23,471 bases of DNA from Deltaproteobacteria bacterium (GCA_021372695.1 JAJFTY010000175.1:1-23471); one strand, 5' to 3'. Positions 1 through 8,719 are shown, numbered from the stretch's first letter. Numbers and translations are program-made. Notes: a model not told the origin generated them from the letters alone.

Positions 1-142
1 CCTTCCGACATCTTCCGTTTCCCCCCGTTTCCCGCGGGCGCCCGATTTTCGTCCGTCCGATGCTTTCCGACGACGGGGTATCTTAACAGAGAAACCCTTT
101 ACAGAAAAGGGCTTTTGAACTTCTCCTCCCCATTTTTAGCAC

Positions 143-171
143 TTGACAGCCATATTTCTTTTTCTTATGGT
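143..171 (+). promoter_or_regulatory. sigma70-like promoter of the DapA-like gene
   Basis: A perfect -35 TTGACA (143-148) is followed by a 17-bp T-rich spacer and a -10 TATGGT (166-171), predicting transcription from about 178 and a leader of about 100 nt before the ATG at 277. Seen by eye only; no start-site data. Confidence 0.6.
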
Positions 172-174
172 TTG

Positions 175-208
175 AACGCCGCGGGAGAGAGATCGTCGTT
201 TCGGCGTT
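175..208 (+). other. leader stem-loop in the DapA-like gene 5' UTR
   Basis: AACGCCG (175-181) pairs exactly with CGGCGTT (202-208), and the 3' arm runs into TTTT. It sits at the predicted start of the transcript. It could be a weak attenuator or a transcript-protecting hairpin. No known riboswitch consensus was recognised. Confidence 0.3.
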
Positions 209-276
209 TTGAACTTCCGTACGCGCGTTTTTTTTCGAAGCTTGTCGATTGAAAATCACGTCATCAGGAGAATCGA

Positions 277-1173
277 ATGAAACCATTTGTGCCCAAGGGG
301 ATTATTCCCGCGATGATCACACCGCTGGATGAGAAGGGACGCATCAACGAAGGCGCGCTCCGTAAACTGACCAACCACCTGATCGACGGCGGCGTTCACG
401 GTCTCTTCCCCGTCGGAAGTCAGGGGGAATTTTTTTCACTGACCTTCGAACAGAAAAAAGAGGCGATCCGGATCGTCGTCGACGAGACCAGAAACCGGAT
501 TCCCGTTTATGCGGGAACCGGCGCCGTCACCACCCGGGAGGCGATCGAAACGACCAAAATGGCGCAGGATCTGGGCGTCAGCGCCGTCTCCGCCATTACC
601 CCCTATTTTCTCGTCCCCAGTCAGAAGGAATTGATCAACCATTATACGGCGATTGCGAATGCCTGCCCGGACCTGCCGATCCTGCTCTACTCCAACCCGG
701 ACCGGACCCAGGTGCCCTTCCCGATCTCTACGGTCCTGGAGCTGGCCGCCGTGGACAACATCATCGGCATCAAGGACTCCAGCGGCGACATGTCGCTCAC
801 GGGCGAATACATCCGCCTCACCCGGGGGATGAATTTTCATGTCCTGATGGGACGCGACACGCTGATCTATGCGGCGCTCTGCTACGGAGCCAAAGGTTCG
901 ATTTGCGCCACGGGAAACGTCGATCCGCGCGTGCCGGTGGAAATCTACGAGGCCTTCCTCGCGGGGGATCACCAGCGGGCGCTCGAGGCCCAGTACCGTC
1001 TGGCGCCGCTGCGGATCGCCTTCGGCCTGGGCACCTTCCCGGTCGTCGTCAAGGAGGCACTGACCTTGATCGGCATTGACGCCGGCCCGGCGGTCCTGCC
1101 CGTCGGCCCCATGACGCCGGAAAACCGCGAGAAGCTGCGCAAGGTCATTGCGGACATGGGGATGCTGAAATAA
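277..1173 (+). CDS. DapA-superfamily lyase/synthase (DHDPS / N-acetylneuraminate lyase family)
   Basis: A 298-aa class I (Schiff-base) aldolase of the DapA family, expected to condense or cleave pyruvate-type substrates in the cytoplasm. The family fingerprint is complete: GSQGE at 47-51 in the place of the GTTGE/GSTGE loop, the catalytic tyrosine in YSNPDRT (Tyr138), Arg143 matching the carboxylate-binding arginine of DHDPS, and the Schiff-base lysine in GIKDSSGD (Lys166). Length is normal for a (beta/alpha)8 barrel of the family. AGGAG (266-270) lies 6 nt before the ATG. The loop reads Ser-Gln instead of Thr-Thr, which argues against assuming a biosynthetic DapA. It converges on a peptide-import operon with an M20 peptidase, so a catabolic role on an imported amino-acid derivative is possible but is inference. 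Family is secure; substrate is unknown. Confidence 0.9.
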   Translation: MKPFVPKGIIPAMITPLDEKGRINEGALRKLTNHLIDGGVHGLFPVGSQGEFFSLTFEQKKEAIRIVVDETRNRIPVYAGTGAVTTREAIETTKMAQDLGVSAVSAITPYFLVPSQKELINHYTAIANACPDLPILLYSNPDRTQVPFPISTVLELAAVDNIIGIKDSSGDMSLTGEYIRLTRGMNFHVLMGRDTLIYAALCYGAKGSICATGNVDPRVPVEIYEAFLAGDHQRALEAQYRLAPLRIAFGLGTFPVVVKEALTLIGIDAGPAVLPVGPMTPENREKLRKVIADMGMLK

Positions 1174-1232
1174 TTTCTGTGGACGGCATGTGCCCGGGGT
1201 GCACGATAACGACGGTTCCCCCGGCCGTTCGT

Positions 1233-2249
1233 TCAAACCGATGGGTTGGCAGCCGGCAGGTTCCCCGCGAAGTGGCACGCCGCAAAATGGCGGGGATTCA
1301 CCTCGCGGAGCTGCGGCTCCTCGCGCATGCAGATCTCCCGGGCGTAGAGGCAGCGGGTGTGGAAACGACAGCCCGGCGGCGGGGCGATGGGGCTGGGGAC
1401 ATCCCCGGTGAGGATCACGCGTATTTTCTTCCGCCTTGGGTCGGGGACCGGCGATGCCGACAGGAGCGCCTGGGAATAGGGATGCAGCGGGGTCCTGTAG
1501 AGCGTTTCGGAGTCGGTCAGCTCCGCGAGCTTGCCCAGGTACATCACGGCCACGCGATCGCTGATGTGCTCCACGACGCTGAGGTCGTGGGAGATGAACA
1601 GGTAAGTCAGGCCGAACTCTTGCTGGAGGTCCTGGAGCAGGTTGATCACCTGCCCCCGGATCGAGACGTCAAGGGCGGAAACCGCCTCGTCGCAGATGAT
1701 CAGTTTGGGGTTCAGGGCGAGGGCGCGCGCGACGCCGATTCGCTGGCGCTGACCGCCTGAGAACTGGTGCGGGTAGCGCCGCATGTGCTCACGCTTCAGG
1801 CCGACGACCCGGAGCAGTTCGAGTACCCGGGCCTCCCGCTCCTGCCGGCTGGTCATCCCGTGGACGAAGAGGGGCTCCCCGACGATGTGGGCGACATTCT
1901 TGCGGGGGTTCAAAGATGAAAAGGGGTCCTGGAAGATGATCTGCATCTCCCGGCGGAGGCAGCGCATCTTCTCGGCATCGTATCCGAGGATGCTCTCGCC
2001 CCGGAAGAGGATATCGCCGCCGGTCGGCTCTTCCAGGCGGAGGATGATCCGGCCGAGCGTCGATTTGCCGCAGCCCGACTCTCCCACGAGGCCCAGCGTC
2101 TCGCCGGGGAGGATCCCGAGGCTGACCCCGTCGACCGCCCTGACCGCAGCGATCCGACGCAGGAAGATCCCGCCCGTGACCGGGTAGTGCTTCACCACCT
2201 CCCGGACCTCGACGAGCGGCTTTCCTCTATCTACGTTTCCGTCGTCCAT
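1233..2249 (-). CDS. oligo/dipeptide ABC transporter ATP-binding protein, DppF/OppF type
   Basis: A 338-aa ATPase of the peptide/nickel ABC importers, powering uptake from the cytoplasmic face as the partner of the DppD-type subunit. It shows Walker [11 protein letters not shown]-loop FQDP, signature FSGGQRQR, Walker [13 protein letters not shown] and a switch histidine in FISHDLSVV. The C-terminal oligopeptide (oligo_HPY) extension contains HPYSQALL and a Cys cluster (GCRFHTRC ... C ... ACHF) known in DppD/DppF proteins, some of which bind an iron-sulfur cluster. The open frame extends upstream to 2294, but that part is encoded in an intergenic repeat, so I place the start at the ATG at 2249, just ahead of the conserved [14 protein letters not shown]. 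No strong ribosome site precedes it. It is the last gene of the operon and is separated from the previous gene by a repeat element. Confidence 0.93.
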   Translation of the reverse strand: MDDGNVDRGKPLVEVREVVKHYPVTGGIFLRRIAAVRAVDGVSLGILPGETLGLVGESGCGKSTLGRIILRLEEPTGGDILFRGESILGYDAEKMRCLRREMQIIFQDPFSSLNPRKNVAHIVGEPLFVHGMTSRQEREARVLELLRVVGLKREHMRRYPHQFSGGQRQRIGVARALALNPKLIICDEAVSALDVSIRGQVINLLQDLQQEFGLTYLFISHDLSVVEHISDRVAVMYLGKLAELTDSETLYRTPLHPYSQALLSASPVPDPRRKKIRVILTGDVPSPIAPPPGCRFHTRCLYAREICMREEPQLREVNPRHFAACHFAGNLPAANPSV

Positions 2250-2286
2250 ATTTGATAAACCCGTACAAAGTGCGATATTCAAGCGT

Positions 2287-2370
2287 AACGTCATACCGGC
2301 GAAAGGCGGTATCCAGCTAGATCAATTGGCGAAAAAAACACTAGACCCCGGCCGTCGCCGGGGTGACAGA
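2287..2370. repeat. REP/MITE-like intergenic repeat element between the two ATPase genes
   Basis: Two stem-loops sit back to back in the 135-bp gap: ATACCG/CGGTAT (2293-2298 with 2307-2312), and a perfect 8-bp ACCCCGGC/GCCGGGGT (2345-2352 with 2357-2364). They are joined by a spacer flanked by two CTAGA copies. The GTCATACCGGCGAAAG and CGCCGGGGTGACA parts resemble dispersed intergenic repeats I know from many proteobacterial genomes. Read on the minus strand, the strong hairpin is followed 6 nt later by TTTTTTT, so it could act as a partial terminator between the dppD-like and dppF-like genes. Copy number cannot be judged from this window. Confidence 0.6.
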
Positions 2371-2384
2371 TGCCATTTCCCCCG

Positions 2385-3365
2385 TCATCCATACTTGTGG
2401 CACCGAACGATATGGCCGCGGCCCAAGTCGATCATGGGCGGGGGCATCCGGTCACAGGGCTCAAAAACATCGGCGCAACGGTCATGAAAGAAGCACCCCT
2501 CTCCGAGGCTGAAGAGCGACGGGACAACGCCCGGGACGGTGCAGAGGCGCTGCTGCCTCTTGCCGCTTCCCAGGATCGGGATCGAACACATGAGCCCGAC
2601 CGTGTAGGGGTGCTTCGGTTCGGCGAAGAGCGTGTCTACGTCGGCCACTTCCATGATCTTTCCCGCATACATGACCGCGACCTTCTGGGCCATCTCGGCG
2701 ATCACTCCGAGGTCGTGGGTGATGAACAGGATGGAGGCGCCGGTCTCCGTCTTGAGCTGGTTCATCAGCTCCAGGATCTGGGCCTGGATCGTGACGTCGA
2801 GGGCCGTCGTCGGTTCGTCGGCGATCATCAGCCGGGGGTTGCAGGCAAGTGCCATCGCGATCATCACCCGCTGGCGCATGCCGCCGCTCATCTGGTGCGG
2901 GTAATCATCGACCCGCGACTCGGGGGCCGGGATGCGCACCCGGCGGAAGGCCTCGATCACCCGGCTGCGCGCCTCTCGGCTGGAGAGCTTCTCGTGGAGC
3001 GTGATCACCTCGGAAACCTGATCGCCGACCGGGAAGACGGGATTGAGCGAGGTCATCGGCTCCTGAAAGATCATCGAGATCGACTTTCCCCGGATTTGCC
3101 GCATTTCCGACTCCGGGACTTTCAGGAGGTCCGTTCCCTCGAAGAGGATCTCCCCTCCTGCGATCCGGCCCGGCGGGATCGGGATGAGGCGCATCACCGA
3201 CGAGGCGGTCACGCTCTTTCCGCAGGCGGACTCCCCGACGAGCCCCAGGGTCTCTCCCGCGTCGATCGAGATGCTTACGTCGTCGACCGCCTTGAGCACG
3301 CCGCCGCGGACGTCGAAATAGGTCCTGAGGTTCCGGATTTCGAGAAGATGCCCGTCTTTCGTCAT
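2385..3365 (-). CDS. oligo/dipeptide ABC transporter ATP-binding protein, DppD/OppD type
   Basis: A 326-aa ATPase, the first of the two nucleotide-binding subunits of the peptide importer. Motifs: Walker [10 protein letters not shown] (Ala replaces the usual Gly before the cysteine), Q-loop FQEP, signature MSGGMRQR, Walker [13 protein letters not shown], switch His in FITHDLGVI, and the oligo_HPY C-terminal domain (HPYTVGLM ... GCFFHDRC ... C ... RCH). Its ATG lies one nucleotide after the stop of the upstream permease (TGA-C-ATG), indicating translational coupling. The pattern DppD followed by DppF is the canonical order. The imported ligand could be a peptide, an N-acyl amino acid or another small solute, since family members are diverse. 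Confidence 0.95.
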   Translation of the reverse strand: MTKDGHLLEIRNLRTYFDVRGGVLKAVDDVSISIDAGETLGLVGESACGKSVTASSVMRLIPIPPGRIAGGEILFEGTDLLKVPESEMRQIRGKSISMIFQEPMTSLNPVFPVGDQVSEVITLHEKLSSREARSRVIEAFRRVRIPAPESRVDDYPHQMSGGMRQRVMIAMALACNPRLMIADEPTTALDVTIQAQILELMNQLKTETGASILFITHDLGVIAEMAQKVAVMYAGKIMEVADVDTLFAEPKHPYTVGLMCSIPILGSGKRQQRLCTVPGVVPSLFSLGEGCFFHDRCADVFEPCDRMPPPMIDLGRGHIVRCHKYG

Positions 3366-3366
3366 G

Positions 3367-4284
3367 TCAGTCCCTCAGCCGCGGGTCCAGGGCGTCGCGC
3401 AGGCCGTCGCCGAAGAGGTTGAAGCCGAGCACGGCAAAGAGGATCGCGATTCCCGGGAGGGTCATCACCCACCAGGCCCGCAGGATGAGCTGCCGCCCCT
3501 GGGCGATCATCGCCCCCCACTCCGACATCGGGGGCTGAGCCCCGAGCCCCAGGAAGCTCAGACCCGCCGCGTCGAGAATCGCTGCGCCAAAGCCGAGGCT
3601 CGCCTGGACGATGATCGGGGCCAGACAGTTCGGGAGGATCGCGTTGAAGATGATCCGGCGGTTTCCGGCGCCCACGGCTCGGGCCGCCGTGACGTAGTCC
3701 TTCTCGTACTCCTCCATGACCGACGCGCGGACGATCCGCGCGAAACGGGGGATGTTGATGATCCCGATCGCGATCATGGCGTTCCGGAGTCCCGGGCCCA
3801 GATAGGCGACGATCACGATGGCCAAGAGGATGTGCGGGAAGGCCAGGATGATGTCCATGATCCGCATGATCAGGTTGTCCGGCCACCCCTTGTAATAGCC
3901 GGCGATCGCGCCCAAAAACGACCCGATCAAAAATGCGATACCGACGCTCACCACCCCCAGGGTGAGCGATACCCGCGCCCCGTAGATGATCCGGGTCAGC
4001 AGGTCCCGGCCCATGTCGTCCGTTCCCAGCAGGTTTTTCGCCGCCCCCCCCTCGGCCCAGACGGGCGGCTTGAGCTGGTCGTAGAGCGCGTTTTCGTTCG
4101 GGTCGTACGGGGTGAGGAGCGGCGCCAGGATTGCTGCCAGCGTGAAGAAAACGATGATGATGAGCCCCGCGACGCCGGTTTTGTTCTTCAGAAACTTTTC
4201 GAGCTGGTCGATCAGGGGGTGGCGTTCTTCGGGGTTCCTCATCGTTGCCCAGAAGCCCGTTTTGGCAGATACGGTTTCGTTCAC
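3367..4284 (-). CDS. peptide ABC transporter permease, DppC/OppC type
   Basis: A 305-aa inner-membrane permease. After a cytoplasmic N-terminus (about 35 residues) there is a first membrane segment (GLIIIVFFTLAAILAPLL), then a periplasmic loop, the GTDDMGRDLLTRIIYGARVSL region typical of DppC, and five further membrane helices. The EAA coupling loop is visible as YVTAARAVGAGNRRIIFNAILPN. The start is a GTG at 4284, 3 nt after the stop of the DppB-type gene, with AGG just upstream inside that stop region; no better start was seen. It forms the heterodimeric channel with the adjacent permease. Confidence 0.94.
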   Translation of the reverse strand: MNETVSAKTGFWATMRNPEERHPLIDQLEKFLKNKTGVAGLIIIVFFTLAAILAPLLTPYDPNENALYDQLKPPVWAEGGAAKNLLGTDDMGRDLLTRIIYGARVSLTLGVVSVGIAFLIGSFLGAIAGYYKGWPDNLIMRIMDIILAFPHILLAIVIVAYLGPGLRNAMIAIGIINIPRFARIVRASVMEEYEKDYVTAARAVGAGNRRIIFNAILPNCLAPIIVQASLGFGAAILDAAGLSFLGLGAQPPMSEWGAMIAQGRQLILRAWWVMTLPGIAILFAVLGFNLFGDGLRDALDPRLRD

Positions 4285-4287
4285 GGC

Positions 4288-5292
4288 CTACCTCACGCTG
4301 ATCCGGGGGTTGATGACGGCATAGAGCACGTCGACCACGAGGTTGACCAGAACGAACGTGGTGGCCACGAGCAGCGTGCCTCCCTGGATGACCATGTAGT
4401 CGCGCTTCACCACCCCGTCGAAGAGCCATTTTCCGACGCCCGGCCAGGCGAAGACCGTCTCGGTCAGGATCGCACCGCCCATGAGGATGCCGAACTGGAG
4501 GCCGACCACGGTGATGACGGGGATGAGGCCGTTTCGGAGCGCGTGCTTCATCACGATTTTGAACTCACTCAAGCCCTTGGCCCTGGCGGTCTTGATGTAA
4601 TCCTGCCGGAAGACTTCGAGCATGGAGGAGCGGGTCATCCGCGCCACGATCGCGAGCGGAATCGTGCTGAGCGCGATAGCGGGAAGGGCGAGGTGTCTGA
4701 CCGCGTCCCAGAAGGCTGCCCAGTTCCCGGTGAGGATGGAATCAAGGAGGTAGAAATTGGTGATCACCGTGAGCTCCGTGTCGACGCCCAGGCGGCCGGA
4801 CATGGGAAACCAGCCGAGGGTGAGCGAGAAGAGGAGCATCAACACCAGGGCCAGCCAGAAGACGGGCATGCTCACGCCGATGAGCGAGCCCACCATGCTG
4901 ATATAGTCGAACCAGGAGTACTGCCTTGTCGCCGAAATCAATCCGAGGATGATTCCGAAGAAGCTGCTGATCAGCATGGCGGCCACGGCCAGTTCAATCG
5001 TCGCGGGGAACCGCTCCTTGATCTCCGTCGAGACCTTTTCCCGGGTCCAGATCGTCTCCCCCAGGTCGAGCTTGACGACCCGCTTGAGGAACAGGCCGTA
5101 CTGGACGTAGAGCGGCTCCTTGAGGCCGAGATAGTCCCGCATGGCGTCGAGCGACTCCTGCGTCGCCCGCTCGCCCAGAAGCAACTCCGCCGGGTCACCC
5201 GGGGTGATCGCCAGCATCAGGAAGATGACGACGGTCACCCCGAGCAACGTCGGGATGACCGCCAGGATCCGCCGCAAGATGAAACCGGTCAT
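4288..5292 (-). CDS. peptide ABC transporter permease, DppB/OppB type
   Basis: A 334-aa inner-membrane permease with the DppB hallmark N-terminus (MTGFILRRILAVIPTLLGVTVVIFLMLAITPGDPA), a long periplasmic loop and about five further helices. The EAA loop is YIKTARAKGLSEFKIVMKHALRNGLIPVI. The open frame begins at 5319, but the family N-terminus starts at the ATG at 5292, chosen as start; the ribosome site there is weak (GAGC). It pairs with the DppC-type subunit to form the channel. It follows the binding-protein gene after 268 bp of non-coding DNA containing an inverted repeat, which may set the ratio of binding protein to membrane subunits. Confidence 0.94.
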   Translation of the reverse strand: MTGFILRRILAVIPTLLGVTVVIFLMLAITPGDPAELLLGERATQESLDAMRDYLGLKEPLYVQYGLFLKRVVKLDLGETIWTREKVSTEIKERFPATIELAVAAMLISSFFGIILGLISATRQYSWFDYISMVGSLIGVSMPVFWLALVLMLLFSLTLGWFPMSGRLGVDTELTVITNFYLLDSILTGNWAAFWDAVRHLALPAIALSTIPLAIVARMTRSSMLEVFRQDYIKTARAKGLSEFKIVMKHALRNGLIPVITVVGLQFGILMGGAILTETVFAWPGVGKWLFDGVVKRDYMVIQGGTLLVATTFVLVNLVVDVLYAVINPRISVR

Positions 5293-5560
5293 GTTCTGCT
5301 CACGATATCGTAACGCCAATCAGGGAACGGTACCGCTGTCCCCGCTTTTCTTTCCTCTCCACTCCACGGGAGGCGGGGGAGGCTTCGGGAAGCGCACATT
5401 GGAGGTTTTTCCGGGGTACCATGCCACCGCAGCGTAGCGCCCGCCGGGAAAGCTATCTGAGCCGAAGTGAGTTCTTTCCCGGCAGCGAAGCGAGGATGTG
5501 CAGGGTCGGAAAAAGATCCGTGCGCTGCGAAGCCTCGTACCGCCTCCCTACCTCACCCTC
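5293..5560 (-). other. non-coding gap between binding-protein and permease genes
   Basis: No gene is supported. The main structure is a perfect 10-bp inverted repeat GCCGGGAAAG/CTTTCCCGGC (5443-5452 with 5474-5483, loop 21 nt). There is also a smaller palindrome CGGTACCG at 5328-5335 inside a longer imperfect repeat close to the permease start. In the operon transcript these would fold between the two coding regions. No U-tract follows the 10-bp stem in the reading direction, so it looks more like an mRNA-stabilising or processing hairpin than a terminator. Confidence 0.45.
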
Positions 5561-7219
5561 CTATTGCAGCCACACGCTCTTCATGCGGACGGAGTTTGTG
5601 GGGTGGAGCATGAAGTTCTGGACCTTCTTCGAGGCCGGAGACATGACGACCGAGTGCGCGATCGGGAGGATCGGGCACTCGTCGTACATGAGCTGCTGCG
5701 CCTTTTTATAAATCTCGGCGCGCTTGGCCTGATCGACGGTCGTGCGCCCCTCGTCCATCAGCTTGTGGAACGCCTCGTTCTGCCACTGCGTGCGGACGGC
5801 GGAGGATTCCAGGCCGTCGTAGAGAACGGCCAGGAAATTGTCCGGATCGCCGTTGTCGCCCGTCCAGCCGAGTTGGAAGAGATCCATGTCCTGGGGCTGC
5901 TCCCGCTGGCGTTTGAGATAGGTCCCCCAGTCGTAGCTGACGATGTGGGCGACGATGCCGACCTTGCCCAGGTCGCCGATCATCGCGACGCCGACCTTCA
6001 GCCCTTCGGGATTGTAGGGCCGGGGCACCGGCATGGACCAGAGGGTGATCTCCGGAAGCCCCTTGCCGTCGGGATAGCCCGCCTCGGCCAGGTACTTCTT
6101 GGCGAGGGCGACGTCATACGCATACCCGGGGACGTCCTTGTTGTAGCCCCACATGGTCGGCGGCATGCCGTTCTTGGCCACTTCGCCCATCCCCTGGTAG
6201 ATCTTGTCGACGATGGCCTTGCGGTTGATGGCGTGGACCACGGCCAGGCGGAGCTTGAGGTTCTTCCACAGCTCCTTCTTGTGGTTGAACCCCAGGTAGC
6301 CGATATTCATCCCGGACTGGCTGATCACCTGGAGCTTCGGGTCCTTCCGCGCCATGTCGATATCGCCGGGATTGGGAAAATCCATCATGGTGATGTTGCC
6401 CGCCTTGAGTTCCAGGAAGCGGACCGAATTCTCCGGAATCACCCGGAAGACCAGTTTGTCGAGGTAGGGCCCCTTGGCCTTGTCCCAGTACTCCTTGTTC
6501 GCCTCCAGGTTGATCCGGTCGTCCTTCACCCACTTCACGAACTTGAAGGGACCCGTGCCCACCGGATTGCGGACGAAGGCCTTCGGGTCCTTCATGAAGG
6601 CGGTCGGGCTGATGATGTCCGCGAAGTCCATTCCCATGTTGGCGATGAAAGGCGCCTGCACCTTCTTGAGTTTGAAGACCACGGTGTACTCGTCGGTGGC
6701 CTGGATGGAGTCGATCGTGTCGTCCATCCCCATCGAAACCCAGTACTCGGGGGGGCGATCCTGCTTGGGGATATCCCACCCCTTGCCGAAGAATTTGACG
6801 TTGCGGTTCTTCATCATCCGGCCGATGGAGAAGACGACCGCGTCGGCATTGAAGGCGGTCCCGTCGTGAAACTTCACCCCTGTGCGGAGCTTGAAGGTGT
6901 AGGTCAGGCTGTCGGGGCTGATCTCCCAGGAGGTTGCCAGTCCCGGTTCCAGGGCCGTCGATTCGTCCTTGTAGAAGACCAGCGCCTCCAGGATGTTGTC
7001 GCAGATCATGAAGGAGTTGCCGTCCGTTTCATAGGCCGGATCCAAGCCGACGCTGTCGCCGCCCCGCCCGTAGATGAGCGTCCCGCCTTTCTTCACCGCC
7101 GTCGAGACTGCCTTCTTCGTTTCAGCAGATTTCTCGGCCTTTTTCGGCGCCGCCGCCAGTACGAGGCCCGCGCCCAGGAACATCAAGATGCATACCAGAA
7201 CCATCACCCTTTTCATCAT
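5561..7219 (-). CDS. peptide ABC transporter substrate-binding protein, family 5 (DppA/OppA type)
   Basis: A 552-aa periplasmic binding protein of SBP_bac_5. The N-terminus MMKRVMVLVCILMFLGAGLVLAAAP is a Sec signal peptide without a lipobox, followed by a short Lys/Ala/Glu-rich linker. The mature start KKGGTLIYGRGGDSVGLDPAYETD and the segments TALEPGLATSWEISPDSLTYTFKLRTGVKFHDG and NPVGTGPFKFVKW are characteristic of the family. The start at 7219 is fixed by a strong AGGAGG just upstream; the open frame continues to 7252 without support. It is preceded by an M20 peptidase gene and followed by permeases, completing a dpp-type importer. The ligand cannot be deduced from sequence. Confidence 0.95.
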   Translation of the reverse strand: MMKRVMVLVCILMFLGAGLVLAAAPKKAEKSAETKKAVSTAVKKGGTLIYGRGGDSVGLDPAYETDGNSFMICDNILEALVFYKDESTALEPGLATSWEISPDSLTYTFKLRTGVKFHDGTAFNADAVVFSIGRMMKNRNVKFFGKGWDIPKQDRPPEYWVSMGMDDTIDSIQATDEYTVVFKLKKVQAPFIANMGMDFADIISPTAFMKDPKAFVRNPVGTGPFKFVKWVKDDRINLEANKEYWDKAKGPYLDKLVFRVIPENSVRFLELKAGNITMMDFPNPGDIDMARKDPKLQVISQSGMNIGYLGFNHKKELWKNLKLRLAVVHAINRKAIVDKIYQGMGEVAKNGMPPTMWGYNKDVPGYAYDVALAKKYLAEAGYPDGKGLPEITLWSMPVPRPYNPEGLKVGVAMIGDLGKVGIVAHIVSYDWGTYLKRQREQPQDMDLFQLGWTGDNGDPDNFLAVLYDGLESSAVRTQWQNEAFHKLMDEGRTTVDQAKRAEIYKKAQQLMYDECPILPIAHSVVMSPASKKVQNFMLHPTNSVRMKSVWLQ

Positions 7220-7274
7220 CTTGCCCCCTCCTTTTTCTAGTTGTGCAATCACCTCATCCCCGGTTCTCTTCCTG

Positions 7275-8456
7275 TCATCCGGGGAACAGCGTTCCCGCTT
7301 CGTATTTCTGCCAGGCGGCGACCAGGGTCATCGCCAGAAGGGCGCTCCGCTGCGGCAGGCTCTTCCGGATCATGTATTCCCTGTCGCTGTGGTCGTGTTC
7401 CCCGATCGGACCGAGGCCGTCGATCACGGGCGTCCCTGCCAGGGCGATGGTGTTCGCGTCCGATACCCCGGCGCGGAAATGTTCCCTGATGGGGATGTCG
7501 AGCTTCCTGGCCTCTTCGGCGGCCACGGCAAAGAGCGCCTTGTTGTCCGGCGTCGCTGCCATCACCGGCGTCTCGCTTACGACCTCGACCGCAAGCTCCA
7601 TTCCCGCCGTCTTACGCCGTTTCATCAGCTCTTCCAGCCATTCATGAAAGAAGGCCGTTCCTTCGGCGCTCGGGAAACGGACGTCGATTTCCGCCCAGGC
7701 CTCTTCCGGGACGCTGTTCGGGACGATCCCGCCAGCCACCTGACCGACGTTCACCGATAGGCCGGGGAACCGACCGTTCAACTCTTCCAGTTCGACGATC
7801 ACCCGGGCCAGGTCGAGAATCGCGCTCTTCTTCCCTGTGACGACTTTTGCGGCATGGCCCGCCTGCCCGCGGGCGGACATCCTCAGCCCCAGGCGCCCCT
7901 TCCTTCCCGTCACGACCTCGCCTCTCATTCCTCCGCATTCGAGGACAAAGGCCATCGCGGCGCGGCCGGCCTCGGCACGGAAGAGAGATCGGGAGACGGG
8001 AGAGCCGATCTCCTCGTCGGAATTGAAGAGCCATGTGACCGGCAGCCCCCGCAGCATTCCCAGATCCGCCAAGGCTTTGAGGGCGAAGATCCCGGCGACG
8101 AGTCCCCCTTTCATGTCGATTACGCCCGGTCCGTAGAAGAAGTGCTCATCCTCACGCCACCCGTTGAACGGGGAATCGACGGGGAAAATGGTATCCATGT
8201 GACCCGCCAGGAGAATGCGCCGCGAGTTCCCATCCGGGACGGAGGCGATCAGCATGTCGCCGTATTCTTCCTGTGGGAGGATCTGCCTTTCGAGTGGCAG
8301 GGGTTCCAGAAGTTCGCAGACGGCCCGGCAGAGCCGGTCTACGCCGGCCTTGTTGTGGGTCCCGCTCTGGATCAGGACCAGGCGCTTGAGGGCGTCGCGC
8401 ATCGCCTCTTCCTGGTCCCCGAGCGAAGCGGCCAGTTCTTTGAGCAAGTTGTCCAT
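7275..8456 (-). CDS. M20-family metallopeptidase (glutamate carboxypeptidase / ArgE-like)
   Basis: A 393-aa di-zinc hydrolase of the M20 family, closest in layout to carboxypeptidase G2 and related deacylases. Metal-site motifs: AGHMDT (His86, Asp88), GPGVIDMKGG (bridging Asp114), NSDEEIGS (catalytic Glu148 and metal Glu149), VLECGG (Glu173) and the C-terminal EHDHSDREY histidine. A dimerisation-type insert (GRKGRLGLRMSARGQAGHAAKVV onward) separates the two halves of the catalytic domain. No signal peptide, so it is cytoplasmic. It is the first gene of the operon with the peptide importer (56 bp before the binding-protein start). It probably hydrolyses the imported peptide or N-acyl amino acid; this link is inferred from context. 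Confidence 0.92.
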   Translation of the reverse strand: MDNLLKELAASLGDQEEAMRDALKRLVLIQSGTHNKAGVDRLCRAVCELLEPLPLERQILPQEEYGDMLIASVPDGNSRRILLAGHMDTIFPVDSPFNGWREDEHFFYGPGVIDMKGGLVAGIFALKALADLGMLRGLPVTWLFNSDEEIGSPVSRSLFRAEAGRAAMAFVLECGGMRGEVVTGRKGRLGLRMSARGQAGHAAKVVTGKKSAILDLARVIVELEELNGRFPGLSVNVGQVAGGIVPNSVPEEAWAEIDVRFPSAEGTAFFHEWLEELMKRRKTAGMELAVEVVSETPVMAATPDNKALFAVAAEEARKLDIPIREHFRAGVSDANTIALAGTPVIDGLGPIGEHDHSDREYMIRKSLPQRSALLAMTLVAAWQKYEAGTLFPG

Positions 8457-8600
8457 AGAACTCTTGTTTCTTCAGGAGAGAGCGGGTTGACGAATTTACA
8501 ACGGTTCGGTTGTTCAGTGGCTTACACCCATCCCGGCATCCGGGGCAAAAGCCGCGGGCCGCATGGTCGGAAATGAAAGCGGGCTTCTTTTGACAGCGGC

Positions 8601-8629
8601 AGTGTAAGAGGGAAGGCAAGGGGTGTCAA
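8601..8629 (-). promoter_or_regulatory. sigma70-like promoter of the peptidase/dpp operon
   Basis: On the minus strand a perfect TTGACA (8629-8624) is followed by a 17-bp spacer and TACACT (8606-8601). It points at the peptidase gene and gives a leader of about 140 nt. This is the only convincing promoter seen for the six-gene operon. Confidence 0.6.
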
Positions 8630-8719
8630 GCTTTTCTTTATGACTGCGGCGGGTTCGCCATCCGCCTGCGTCCGGGGGTGGGCCGGACCGGTGAAAGTGC
8701 CGGCATCGTTTTTTTCCGA

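Larger units (their letters stand above)
1..276. other. 5' leader and non-coding region before the DapA-like gene
   Basis: No gene is supported here; the one open frame on the minus strand has no recognisable content and overlaps the promoter. The stretch contains a sigma70-like promoter (143-171), a 7-bp stem-loop (175-208) and a small inverted repeat CCCTTT/AAAGGG (95-111) followed by CTTTT. That repeat could be the end of an upstream transcript, but its stem is too short to call. Whatever gene precedes position 1 is outside the window. Confidence 0.5.

Noticed and set aside
1174..1232. Bidirectional terminator between the convergent DapA-like and DppF-like genes
   Set aside because: Only an imperfect AACGACGG/CCGTTCGTT pairing was found and there is no T tract on either strand.
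436..1278. Minus-strand open frame overlapping the DapA-like gene
   Set aside because: The plus-strand product carries complete catalytic motifs; the minus frame has none.
3364..5313. Long plus-strand open frame of 649 codons opposite the permease genes
   Set aside because: It is antisense to two clear DppB/DppC permeases and is rich in Asp, Arg, His and Gly, as expected from GC-rich complementary sequence; no domain is recognisable.
5498..7240. Plus-strand open frame of 580 codons opposite the peptide-binding protein
   Set aside because: Antisense shadow of a well-supported SBP_bac_5 gene with a strong ribosome site on the other strand; no family features.
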